A DNA stretch of 64,000 nt from Oleiagrimonas citrea (GTDB lineage Bacteria > Pseudomonadota > Gammaproteobacteria > Xanthomonadales > Rhodanobacteraceae), in contig NZ_JAAZQD010000003.1 in assembly GCF_012395255.1 (NCBI RefSeq), positions 1 to 64,000 of the forward strand, written 5' to 3'. Position numbers and translations under genes: made by a program. Below are positions 35,433 to 42,955 of this stretch, in pieces. Every line of letters starts with the position of its first letter. Position 1 is the stretch's first letter. The notes beneath the pieces are model-generated. The model saw only the letters and a program-made list of their open reading frames with translations. It was not told where the DNA came from and ran no database searches.

Positions 35433-37268
35433 ATGCCTACGTTTGCCCGCTATCTGTGCACCGCCGCCGTGGCCGCCCTGACGGCCTGCTCGGCGCCCTC
35501 GACGCCTCGGGAGGAGGCCATGTCCCTCGATTTCCTGTCGGGTCCGGTCCGCGTGACCGATCATCGTGGCGACGACGACCTGCTCTCGGCCGGACTCGGC
35601 CTGAAGGGACTGGCCGGGGCGCCGACGCCTTTTGCCGAGGCCGACGCGCCGACGCCCGCGGAGTTGCGCCGCCGCGCCATCCTGATGAGCTGGAAGGGCA
35701 TCGCCGATCTGGGGCCGCTAGGTGGATATGGCCGCGTCTACGGCGGTGTGCCGGACGTGCCCGGTCGCGAGTACACGGCCTTTGCGCGTCTGCCGGACGC
35801 ACATGCGCCGCACCGGGTGTTGTTGCAGGCGCCCGACGCCTTCGACAAGCAGGCGCGGTGTCTCATTGTCACCGCGTCGTCCGGTTCGCGCGGCGTGTAC
35901 GGCGCCATTTCGCTGGCCGGCGCGTTCGGTCTGCCGCGCGGGTGTGCGGTGGCCTATACCGACAAGGGTACCGGCTCGGGCTATTTCGACACCGCCACGG
36001 GCACCGGCGTGGCGCTGGACGGCACACGCGCCAGGGCCGGCGAGGCCGCGCTGGAATTCGAACCGCGCGCCTACGACGCCGATGCCGGCGTGGCCGTGAA
36101 GCACATGCATTCGGGTGACAATCCGGAAGCCGACTGGGGGCGCGACGTGCTGCAAGCAGCGCGCTTCGGACTGGCCATGCTCGATCGCGCCTACCCGGAC
36201 CAGGCGCCGTTCACGCCGGAAAACACCCGCATCATCGCGGCCGGTCTGTCCAACGGCGGTGGTGCGGTGCTGCAGGCGGCCGGCCTGGATCACGACGGTC
36301 TGCTCGATGCCGTGATGGCGATGGAGCCGAACGTTCACCTGTCCGGCCGTGGACGCGCGCTGTATGACTACGCCACGGAAGCGGCGTTGTGGATGCCGTG
36401 TGCGCTGACCGATGCGCGTTTCGACGATGCACCGCTCGCACGTACCGAGGGCAAGCCGCCCGCGCACTGGCTGGCGCGTTGCGCGAGCCTGCATGCGCAG
36501 GGCCGGCTTCGTGCCGGCACGCAGACCGAGCAGGCCGCCGAGGCGCTCGCGCATCTGCACGCACAGGGCTGGACCGATGCGGTGCTGTCGACGGCGGCGA
36601 GCACCACCGCGTTCGACGCATGGCGCAGTGTGGCAGCGGGGTATGCCTCGGCCTATCTGCGCCGAGAGGTCGGGCAGATGCCCTGCGGATTCCGCTACGA
36701 CGCCATGGATATGCGGGGACAGCCGACGACGGCCAATCCTGCGCTGCGCGCCGCGTGGTGGTCGGACGCTTCCGGCATTCCTCCCGGTGCGGGCGTCGGG
36801 TTGTTCGGCGGTCTGGATGCTTCGGCGGACCCGACGCTGGACAGCCTGGAGTGCCTGCGCGCGCTGTGGAGCGGCAGCGACGACGAGGCCGTGCGCCTGC
36901 ATGCCTCGGTCGATGCGCTGGCGGCGCAGCTTCCGCGCGCATCGCTGCCGATCTGGGTCGTGCACGGCGCGGATGACGGCCTGATCCCGACCGCATTCAC
37001 CTCCGAACCCTACGTGGACTGGCTACGCGCCGAAGGGCGTACTCCGCGCTACTGGAAAGTGCCACACGCACAGCATTTCGACGCGTTCCTGGCGCTGCCC
37101 GAATTCGGCGCCGCGCACGTGCCGTTGATGCCGTATGGCTACGCCGCCCTGGACGCGCTCTATCGCCATGTGGTCGCGGGCGAGGCGCTGTCCGATGCGC
37201 CGATGCCGAAACCCTCGCCGCGCGGGACGGAAGCATTGACGAGCCAGGCTTTGGACCTTTCGCCCTGA
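35433..37268 (+). CDS. D-(-)-3-hydroxybutyrate oligomer hydrolase, lipoprotein
   Basis: Hydrolyses 3HB oligomers released from PHB to monomers. It has 611 aa, within the usual size for the 3HBOH family. The N-terminus MPTFARYLCTAAVAALTACS has a lipobox with Cys19, so the enzyme is predicted to sit in the cell envelope. The nucleophile is S273 in AAGLSNGGGAVLQ. Family segments include VTASSGSRGVYGAISLAGAF, YTDKGTGSGYFD and the C-terminal IWVVHGADDGLIP, VPHAQHFDAFLALP (Asp and His of the triad). Divergent from bdhA. Confidence 0.93.
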   Translation: MPTFARYLCTAAVAALTACSAPSTPREEAMSLDFLSGPVRVTDHRGDDDLLSAGLGLKGLAGAPTPFAEADAPTPAELRRRAILMSWKGIADLGPLGGYGRVYGGVPDVPGREYTAFARLPDAHAPHRVLLQAPDAFDKQARCLIVTASSGSRGVYGAISLAGAFGLPRGCAVAYTDKGTGSGYFDTATGTGVALDGTRARAGEAALEFEPRAYDADAGVAVKHMHSGDNPEADWGRDVLQAARFGLAMLDRAYPDQAPFTPENTRIIAAGLSNGGGAVLQAAGLDHDGLLDAVMAMEPNVHLSGRGRALYDYATEAALWMPCALTDARFDDAPLARTEGKPPAHWLARCASLHAQGRLRAGTQTEQAAEALAHLHAQGWTDAVLSTAASTTAFDAWRSVAAGYASAYLRREVGQMPCGFRYDAMDMRGQPTTANPALRAAWWSDASGIPPGAGVGLFGGLDASADPTLDSLECLRALWSGSDDEAVRLHASVDALAAQLPRASLPIWVVHGADDGLIPTAFTSEPYVDWLRAEGRTPRYWKVPHAQHFDAFLALPEFGAAHVPLMPYGYAALDALYRHVVAGEALSDAPMPKPSPRGTEALTSQALDLSP

Positions 37269-37284
37269 GGTCTGGATGGAGCGG

Positions 37285-37290
37285 TATACT
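37285..37290 (+). promoter_or_regulatory. -10 element (TATACT) of ppiB
   Basis: TATACT lies 33 bases upstream of the ppiB ATG, directly after the oligomer hydrolase stop. No convincing -35. Confidence 0.4.
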
Positions 37291-37322
37291 TCGACGTTTC
37301 GTTCCCACGACGGATACCGCTC

Positions 37323-37832
37323 ATGAGCATTACCGCCACGTTTCACACCAGCCGCGGCCCGATCCGCATTCGCCTGCATGACGACAAGACGCCGCTGACC
37401 ACGGCCAACTTCGTCAATCTGGCCAAGCGCGGGTTCTATGACGGGCTCAGCTTTCATCGCGTCATTCCCGATTTCATGATCCAGGGCGGCTGCCCCGAAG
37501 GCAGTGGTCGCGGCGGTCCGGGCTACCGTTTCGAGGATGAGTTCGACGCCAGCCTGCGTCACGACAAGCCGGGCGTGCTGTCCATGGCCAACGCCGGTCC
37601 GGGCACCAATGGCAGCCAGTTCTTCATCACCCATGGCGCCACGCCGTGGCTGGACGGCAAGCACAGCGTTTTCGGCGAAGTCGTCGACAGCAGCGACCAG
37701 ACTGTGGTCGATGCCGTGCAGCAGGGTGACGAAATCGAAAAGGTCACCCTGGAGGGCGACGTCGACGCACTGCTGGAGAAGATGAGCGAGCGCGTGGCCG
37801 ACTGGAACACGGTGCTCGACGACCGCGGTTGA
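37323..37832 (+). CDS. ppiB: Cyclophilin-type peptidyl-prolyl cis-trans isomerase B
   Basis: Cytosolic foldase. It has 169 aa ([20 protein letters not shown]...) with no signal peptide. The cyclophilin core is complete: [19 protein letters not shown] with the catalytic Arg, [32 protein letters not shown] and [12 protein letters not shown]. It stands alone, with a terminator directly behind. Confidence 0.97.
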   Translation: MSITATFHTSRGPIRIRLHDDKTPLTTANFVNLAKRGFYDGLSFHRVIPDFMIQGGCPEGSGRGGPGYRFEDEFDASLRHDKPGVLSMANAGPGTNGSQFFITHGATPWLDGKHSVFGEVVDSSDQTVVDAVQQGDEIEKVTLEGDVDALLEKMSERVADWNTVLDDRG

Positions 37833-37852
37833 CTCGCGGCGGACATCGCAAC

Positions 37853-37888
37853 ACGAAAAAGGGCGGCCCGCGGGTCGCCCTTTTTCGT
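37853..37888. terminator. Bidirectional terminator between ppiB and the GlsB-like gene
   Basis: Perfect 13-bp inverted repeat ACGAAAAAGGGCG (37853-37865) and 37876-37888. A and T runs flank the GC core on both sides, so it can serve the convergent genes on either strand. Confidence 0.9.
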
Positions 37889-37905
37889 ATGCACTCGCCT
37901 GCGCG

Positions 37906-38154
37906 CTAGGCCTTCTTGGCCACCAGCCGATACAGGAACAACAGGATGATGGCGCCGACCACGCCGGCGATGAAACCGCCCAGTCCGCCGCCGACCATGA
38001 TGCCGAGCTTGGCGGCCAGCCAGTCGCCGACGAACATGCCGGCGATGCCGAGAATGGCGGTGATGATGAAGCCGCCCGGGTCCCTTCCGGGCATGAGGAA
38101 CTTGGCGACGATGCCGACCACGAGGCCGACGACAAACAACCATAACCAATGCAT
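37906..38154 (-). CDS. GlsB/YeaQ/YmgE family small membrane protein
   Basis: It has 82 aa (MHWLWLFVVGLVVGIVAKFL...) with three hydrophobic, glycine-rich helices. LMPGRDPGGFIITAILGIAG is the family signature. The family is induced in stress and is called transglycosylase-associated by genomic context only; molecular function is unknown. Monocistronic; converges with ppiB on a shared terminator. Confidence 0.92.
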   Translation of the reverse strand: MHWLWLFVVGLVVGIVAKFLMPGRDPGGFIITAILGIAGMFVGDWLAAKLGIMVGGGLGGFIAGVVGAIILLFLYRLVAKKA

Positions 38155-38233
38155 GTGCGTTCTCCCGTTTGTGGGTCACTGACACGCTGTTACGTGTGTC
38201 CACGGTCGCGGACGCCCCATTATGCACGGTCGT

Positions 38234-38249
38234 GTGCATACGTATGCAC
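38234..38249. promoter_or_regulatory. 16-bp perfect palindrome upstream of the sugar porter
   Basis: GTGCATACGTATGCAC is a perfect palindrome; after one mismatch the symmetry continues for two more base pairs on each side. It is 122 bases upstream of the porter ATG and 80 upstream of the GlsB-like start. Candidate operator for a dimeric regulator. Confidence 0.5.
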
Positions 38250-38333
38250 GCGCACAAAGGCTCCGGATCTGGCTACCTTTGGCAAATTGAGTGCTGCGCG
38301 CTGGCGGGAGGGCTGGTGTGTGGCATAGACTGG

Positions 38334-38345
38334 GAAAACGTTTAC
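38334..38345. promoter_or_regulatory. LacI-family operator-like site before the sugar porter
   Basis: GAAAACGTTTAC has the AAACGTTT core (38336-38343) typical of LacI/GalR-family operators, placed 27 bases upstream of the porter ATG where a repressor would block transcription. Regulator gene not in the window. Confidence 0.5.
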
Positions 38346-38371
38346 ATAAGAACTCACGGGGAGACCACTCG

Positions 38372-39751
38372 ATGAACGCAACCGTCGCGGCGCTACCGAG
38401 CCGCAAGACCACGTTCACCTATCTACTGGCCGCGTTGGCCGGGCTCATGTTCGGCCTCGACATCGGTGTGATTTCCGGTGCCGAGCAGTTCATCCAGGCC
38501 GAATTCCACATCAGCGACAACTACATCGAGTGGATCGTCAGCATCATGATGTGGGGCGCAGCCACCGGCGCCGCGGGGGCCGGCTGGCTGTCGTCGAGCC
38601 TGGGTCGGCGACGCACGCTGATCATCAGTGCGTCGCTGTTCGTGATCGGTTCCGTGCTGTGCGCGTTCGCATGGTCGCCGGCATTTCTTCTGGTGGCGCG
38701 GTTCCTGCTGGGCATCGCGATCGGCGTGGCGGCATTCACCGCGCCGCTGTATCTGGCCGAAGTGGCGCCGCAGGAGACTCGCGGTGCGATGATCTCGATG
38801 TACCAGCTGATGATCACCATCGGCATCCTGGGCGCATTCCTGTCCAATCTGTGGTTCAGCCAACATGGCGAGTGGCGCTGGATGCTCGGCGTCATCGCCA
38901 TCCCGGGCGCGCTGTTCCTGGTCGGTGTGCTGAGGCTGCCGGAGAGCCCGCGCTGGCTGGTCATGCGTGGTCGTTCCGAAGAGGCGCGCGATGTGCTGAA
39001 CCATCTGCGCTCAGACGACGCCACAGTCGAACGCGAAGTGAACGACATCCAGGAACAGCTGAAGATCCCGCAGCGCGGCTGGCACATGTTCCTGCAGAAC
39101 CGCAATTTCCGCCGTTCGGTCGGTCTGGGCGTTCTGCTGCAGGTCGTGCAGCAGCTGACCGGCATCAACGTGATCATGTACTACGCGCCGCGCATCTTCA
39201 TGCATGTGGGCTTTGGCGTGAACGCGCAGATGTGGGCCACGGTGATTGTCGGTGTGACCAATGTGCTGGCCACCTTCATCGCCATCGCCTTCGTCGACCG
39301 CATCGGCCGCAAGCCGATCCTGTACGCGGGGTTCCTGGTGATGGCCGCCGGTCTGGGCGCGGTGGGCACCATGATGAACATGGGCACGCTCACTCAGGGG
39401 CAGCAGATTTTCACCGTCTCCATGTTGCTGGTGTTCATCGTCGGTTTCGCCATGTCGGCCGGACCGCTGGTGTGGGCCATCTGCTCGGAGATCCAGCCGC
39501 TGAAGGGGCGTGACTTCGGCATCGGCGTATCGACCCTGACCAACTGGGTGGCCAACGCCATCGTCGGCCTGACCTTCCTCAGCCTGCTCAATGGCATCGG
39601 TGCCGCGCAGACCTTCTGGCTGTACGGCGGTCTGAATATTCTGTTCCTGCTGTTCACCATCTGGTTCGTGCCCGAGACCAAGGGCGTGAGCCTCGAGCAG
39701 ATCGAGCGCAATCTGATGGCCGGCAAGTCCCTGCGCCGCATCGGCAGCTGA
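38372..39751 (+). CDS. MFS sugar:proton symporter, GalP-like
   Basis: It has 459 aa with 12 predicted helices, close to E. coli GalP/AraE/XylE across the whole length. Matching segments are LAALAGLMFGLDIGVISGAE, YLAEVAPQETRGAMISMYQL, LLQVVQQLTGINVIMYYAPR and VPETKGVSLEQIERNLM, with PESPRWL and the D-R-x-G-R-K loop of sugar porters. Likely a hexose importer; the exact sugar is unknown. The start follows CACGGGGAGACC. Two palindromes lie upstream. Confidence 0.93.
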   Translation: MNATVAALPSRKTTFTYLLAALAGLMFGLDIGVISGAEQFIQAEFHISDNYIEWIVSIMMWGAATGAAGAGWLSSSLGRRRTLIISASLFVIGSVLCAFAWSPAFLLVARFLLGIAIGVAAFTAPLYLAEVAPQETRGAMISMYQLMITIGILGAFLSNLWFSQHGEWRWMLGVIAIPGALFLVGVLRLPESPRWLVMRGRSEEARDVLNHLRSDDATVEREVNDIQEQLKIPQRGWHMFLQNRNFRRSVGLGVLLQVVQQLTGINVIMYYAPRIFMHVGFGVNAQMWATVIVGVTNVLATFIAIAFVDRIGRKPILYAGFLVMAAGLGAVGTMMNMGTLTQGQQIFTVSMLLVFIVGFAMSAGPLVWAICSEIQPLKGRDFGIGVSTLTNWVANAIVGLTFLSLLNGIGAAQTFWLYGGLNILFLLFTIWFVPETKGVSLEQIERNLMAGKSLRRIGS

Positions 39752-39798
39752 CGGCTTCCGGGCTTCGCGATTCCGCGGGGCGCGCGAGGGGAAATCCG

Positions 39799-39825
39799 GA
39801 AGGGCGCCGCGAGTCGGCGCCCTTC
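39799..39825 (+). terminator. Hairpin after the sugar porter
   Basis: Perfect 11-bp stem GAAGGGCGCCG (39799-39809) and 39815-39825 around a 5-base loop, followed only by GTTC. Probable terminator without a proper U tract. Confidence 0.55.
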
Positions 39826-39864
39826 GTTCATGCTTTCCGCGGCAATTCGGGGTGGGCGACCGTG

Positions 39865-39873
39865 TGATAAAAT
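39865..39873 (+). promoter_or_regulatory. Extended -10 (TGATAAAAT) before the aminotransferase
   Basis: TGA precedes TAAAAT at 39868-39873, 35 bases upstream of the aminotransferase ATG. The -35 region is poor, in line with an extended -10 promoter. Confidence 0.45.
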
Positions 39874-39907
39874 CGCCGTTTTCCCCATCCCGTTGCGTGA
39901 GGACGTC

Positions 39908-41107
39908 ATGCCCAAGCTCGCCCAGCGCATGAGCCGTGCCAAGCCAAGCACGATCATGCTGATCGCCGAGAAGGCCCGCCAGCTCAAGGCCGAAGGCCGC
40001 GACATCATCAGTTTCTCGATCGGCGTGCCGAACTTCCTGCCCGGCCCGCACGTGTACCAAGCCGTGCGCGACTGGCTGGACAAGGACTCGGGTTCCTACG
40101 GTTCCAACCGCGGCAGCGCGGACCTGCTGGACGCGTTCCTTGAGCACATGAAGGGCGTCGGCCTGGACGGCTACACGCGCGAGAATTGCGCGGTGGCGGT
40201 GGGCGCCAAGCACATCCTGTACAACCTGGCCGAGGCGCTGCTGGACGACGGCGACGAGATGGCCTTTCCGACGCCGTACTGGACCAGCTACCTGGACATC
40301 GCCGAGATCCTCGGTGCCAAGGTCAAGCTGCTGCCGTGCCCGCCGGAACAGCACTACAAGCTGACCCCGGCGCAGCTCGACGAGGCGCTGGCCAGCAAGC
40401 CCAAGATCTTCCTGTTCAACAATCCGTCCAATCCGACGGGCATGGTCTACACCAAGGAAGAGATCGCCGCACTGGCCGACGTACTGGTCAAGCATCCGGA
40501 TACCTGGGTCGTCACCGACGACATCTACAACCGCATGGTGTTCGATGGCGTCGGCTACCACAATTTCGTGCAGGCCCGTCCGGAACTGCGCGAGCGCGTG
40601 ATCTTCGTCGACTCGATGTCCAAGACCTACGGCATGCCCGGCTGGCGCGTGGGCATGATGGCCGGTCCGAAGGCCGTCGCCGACGCGGTGGTGACGCTGA
40701 ACTCCAACCACATCACCAACATTCCCGAGGTCGCTTCGGTGGCCGCGGCGGCCGCGCTGTCCGGCCCGCAGGACGTGCCGACCGAGAAGCGCGCCGAATT
40801 CGCCAAGCGCCGCGATCTGGTGGTCGACATCCTGAACGGCATCGAGGGCGTGAAGTGCCCGCGTCCGCAGGGTGCGTTCTACGCGTTCCCGGACATTTCC
40901 TGCGCGTTCGGCAAGAGCCACAACGGCAAGCGTCTGGAGAACGACGTCGACGTCTGCACCGCGCTGCTGGAAGCCAAGGGCGTGGCCTGCGTGCCGGGTT
41001 CGGCCTTCGGCGAGCCGCGCGGCCTGCGCATCTCCTACACCTGTCCGGCCGACGAGCTGGAGCCGGGGATGCAGCGCATCCGCGACTTCTTCGCCGAGCT
41101 GTCCTGA
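39908..41107 (+). CDS. PLP-dependent aspartate/prephenate-type aminotransferase (class I)
   Basis: It has 399 aa starting [20 protein letters not shown]. Fold-type I features are [15 protein letters not shown] (substrate Asn), DDIYNRMVF, the PLP lysine in [15 protein letters not shown] and the carboxylate Arg in GLRISYTC. It resembles the Thermus-type (class I-gamma) aspartate aminotransferases, some of which also act on prephenate. Cytosolic. It lies 70 bases upstream of mdh in the same direction, so both oxaloacetate-linked genes may be co-transcribed. Confidence 0.92.
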   Translation: MPKLAQRMSRAKPSTIMLIAEKARQLKAEGRDIISFSIGVPNFLPGPHVYQAVRDWLDKDSGSYGSNRGSADLLDAFLEHMKGVGLDGYTRENCAVAVGAKHILYNLAEALLDDGDEMAFPTPYWTSYLDIAEILGAKVKLLPCPPEQHYKLTPAQLDEALASKPKIFLFNNPSNPTGMVYTKEEIAALADVLVKHPDTWVVTDDIYNRMVFDGVGYHNFVQARPELRERVIFVDSMSKTYGMPGWRVGMMAGPKAVADAVVTLNSNHITNIPEVASVAAAAALSGPQDVPTEKRAEFAKRRDLVVDILNGIEGVKCPRPQGAFYAFPDISCAFGKSHNGKRLENDVDVCTALLEAKGVACVPGSAFGEPRGLRISYTCPADELEPGMQRIRDFFAELS

Positions 41108-41177
41108 TTTCCACGGTCGCGGAACGGCTTGGTTCCGCGACCGACTCTCGCATTCCCCTGTTCAACGGAGTATCGAC

Positions 41178-42161
41178 ATGAAAGCACCCGTTCGAGTTGC
41201 CGTCACCGGCGCCGCCGGCCAGATCGGCTACGCGTTGCTGTTCCGCATTGCCGCCGGCGACATGCTGGGCAAGGACCAGCCGGTCATCCTGCATCTGCTC
41301 GAGATCACCCCGGCTCTGGACGCCCTGAAGGGCGTGGTGATGGAGCTGAACGACTGCGCGTTCCCGCTGCTGGCCGACATCGTCGCCACCGACGACGCCA
41401 ATGTCGCCTTCAAGGATGCCGATTACGCGCTGCTGGTCGGCGCGCGTCCGCGCGGCGCTGGCATGGAGCGCAAGGACCTGCTGGAAGCCAACGGCAAGAT
41501 CTTCGGGCCGCAGGGCAAGGCGCTGAACGACCATGCCAAGCGCGACGTCAAGGTGCTGGTGGTCGGCAATCCGGCCAACACCAACGCGCTGATCGCGCAG
41601 CAGAATGCGCCGGACCTGGATCCGAAGTGCTTCACCGCCATGGTGCGCCTGGACCACAACCGCGCCATGAGCCAGCTGGCCGAGAAGACCGGCAAGCACA
41701 ACACCGACATCAAGAAGATGATCATCTGGGGCAACCACAGTTCCACGCAGTATCCGGATCTGCATCACGTCACCGTCGACGGCAAGAACGCGATGGAGCT
41801 GGTCGACCAGGCCTGGTACGAGGGCGAGTTCATCCCCACCGTGCAGCAGCGCGGCGCGGCGATTATCAAGGCGCGCGGCGCTTCTTCGGCCGCCTCGGCC
41901 GCCTCGGCCGCGATCGACCACATGCGTTCGTGGGCGCTGGGCACCGACGAGGGGGATTGGGTCTCGATGGGCATTCCGTCGGACGGTTCCTACGGCATCG
42001 AGCCGGGCGTGATCTACGGTTATCCGGTGACCTGCAAGGACGGCAAGTACGAGATCGTCCAGGGCCTGGAGATCAACGATTTCTCGCGCGCCCGCATGGA
42101 CGCGACGGCCAAGGAGCTGCACGAAGAGCGCAGCGCCGTCGAAGGCCTGTTCGCCAAGTAA
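41178..42161 (+). CDS. mdh: Malate dehydrogenase
   Basis: TCA-cycle enzyme converting malate and oxaloacetate with NAD. It has 327 aa starting [20 protein letters not shown] (Rossmann motif). [19 protein letters not shown] is the substrate loop, [10 protein letters not shown] the second, and the catalytic His is in [13 protein letters not shown]. It belongs to the MDH type 2 family, with [13 protein letters not shown] near the C-terminus. The start follows CAACGGAGTATCGAC. A terminator follows. Confidence 0.98.
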   Translation: MKAPVRVAVTGAAGQIGYALLFRIAAGDMLGKDQPVILHLLEITPALDALKGVVMELNDCAFPLLADIVATDDANVAFKDADYALLVGARPRGAGMERKDLLEANGKIFGPQGKALNDHAKRDVKVLVVGNPANTNALIAQQNAPDLDPKCFTAMVRLDHNRAMSQLAEKTGKHNTDIKKMIIWGNHSSTQYPDLHHVTVDGKNAMELVDQAWYEGEFIPTVQQRGAAIIKARGASSAASAASAAIDHMRSWALGTDEGDWVSMGIPSDGSYGIEPGVIYGYPVTCKDGKYEIVQGLEINDFSRARMDATAKELHEERSAVEGLFAK

Positions 42162-42184
42162 GCACGGCATCGTGAGCACGATGA

Positions 42185-42213
42185 GAAAGGGCGGCCCGGT
42201 GCCGCCCTTTTTC
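42185..42213 (+). terminator. Intrinsic terminator of mdh
   Basis: GAAAGGGCGGC (42185-42195) pairs with 42201-42211 around a 5-base loop; the T run is 42208-42212. Confidence 0.88.
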
Positions 42214-42288
42214 ATGCGTGAAACAGCGGGCGGCGGACACGGCGAGGCATGATGTGATACTGAAAACAGACCGCGACACAAAGCAGCC

Positions 42289-42951
42289 ATGGAAAACCGC
42301 ATGACGCATGCCCCGACCTTCCTCATCGCCGACGACCACCCGATGTTCCGTTCGGCGGTCGCGCATGCTCTGGGTTCCGAGTTCGACGGTGCCAGCGTGC
42401 GCGAGGCCGCCAGCCGCAGTGCGCTGGAGAAGATGCTGGAGGATGGGACGGAGTTCGATCTGATGCTTCTGGACCTGACCATGCCCGGTGCGATCGGTTT
42501 CTCTTCGCTGCTGTGGCTGCGTTCGGAATATCCGGATCTCCCGGTGCTGGTCATCTCGTCCAATGATCGGCCGCGCACGGTGCGTCGGGCGCAGCAGTTC
42601 GGTGCGGCCGGCTTCGTGTCCAAGGCGGCGCCGGTGGAGACGTTGGGAAAGGCGGTGCGGCACGTGATGCAGGGCGAATTGTGGTTCGAGGCCACCAGTG
42701 CCGAACGCAGCGAGCGCGATGCCGAATTGATGTCGCGGCTGGCCCAGCTCACGCCACAGCAGTTCCGGGTGCTGATGCTCATCGCTGAAGGCCTGCTCAA
42801 CAAGCAGATCGCGGACCGCCTGGGGCTGGCCGAGAACACCGTGAAGATCCACGTCACGGCGGTGCTGTCGAAGCTGAACTGCCGTTCGCGCACGCAGGCT
42901 GCAGTGCTGGTCAAGACCCTCGACATCGACGAGGAAGACGATCTCGAATAG
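42289..42951 (+). CDS. LuxR-family response regulator paired with the DctB-like hybrid kinase
   Basis: It has 220 aa: a receiver (FLIADDHPMFRSAVAHALGS) with the phosphoacceptor D62 (LMLLDLTMPG), and a LuxR/NarL-type helix-turn-helix (FRVLMLIAEGLLNKQIADRL, ENTVKIHVTAVLSKL). It is a clear paralogue of the CrbR-like regulator at 33864-34523. It converges with the hybrid kinase (gap 4 bases), the same tail-to-tail layout as the CrbS/CrbR pair. An ATG at 42301 preceded by GGAAAACCGC may be the true start. Confidence 0.9.
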   Translation: MENRMTHAPTFLIADDHPMFRSAVAHALGSEFDGASVREAASRSALEKMLEDGTEFDLMLLDLTMPGAIGFSSLLWLRSEYPDLPVLVISSNDRPRTVRRAQQFGAAGFVSKAAPVETLGKAVRHVMQGELWFEATSAERSERDAELMSRLAQLTPQQFRVLMLIAEGLLNKQIADRLGLAENTVKIHVTAVLSKLNCRSRTQAAVLVKTLDIDEEDDLE

Positions 42952-42955
42952 CCGT

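Noticed and set aside
41881-41911. Tandem 9-base repeat in mdh
   Set aside because: It encodes the [11 protein letters not shown] segment that is conserved in this MDH type, so it is a codon-level consequence of protein sequence.
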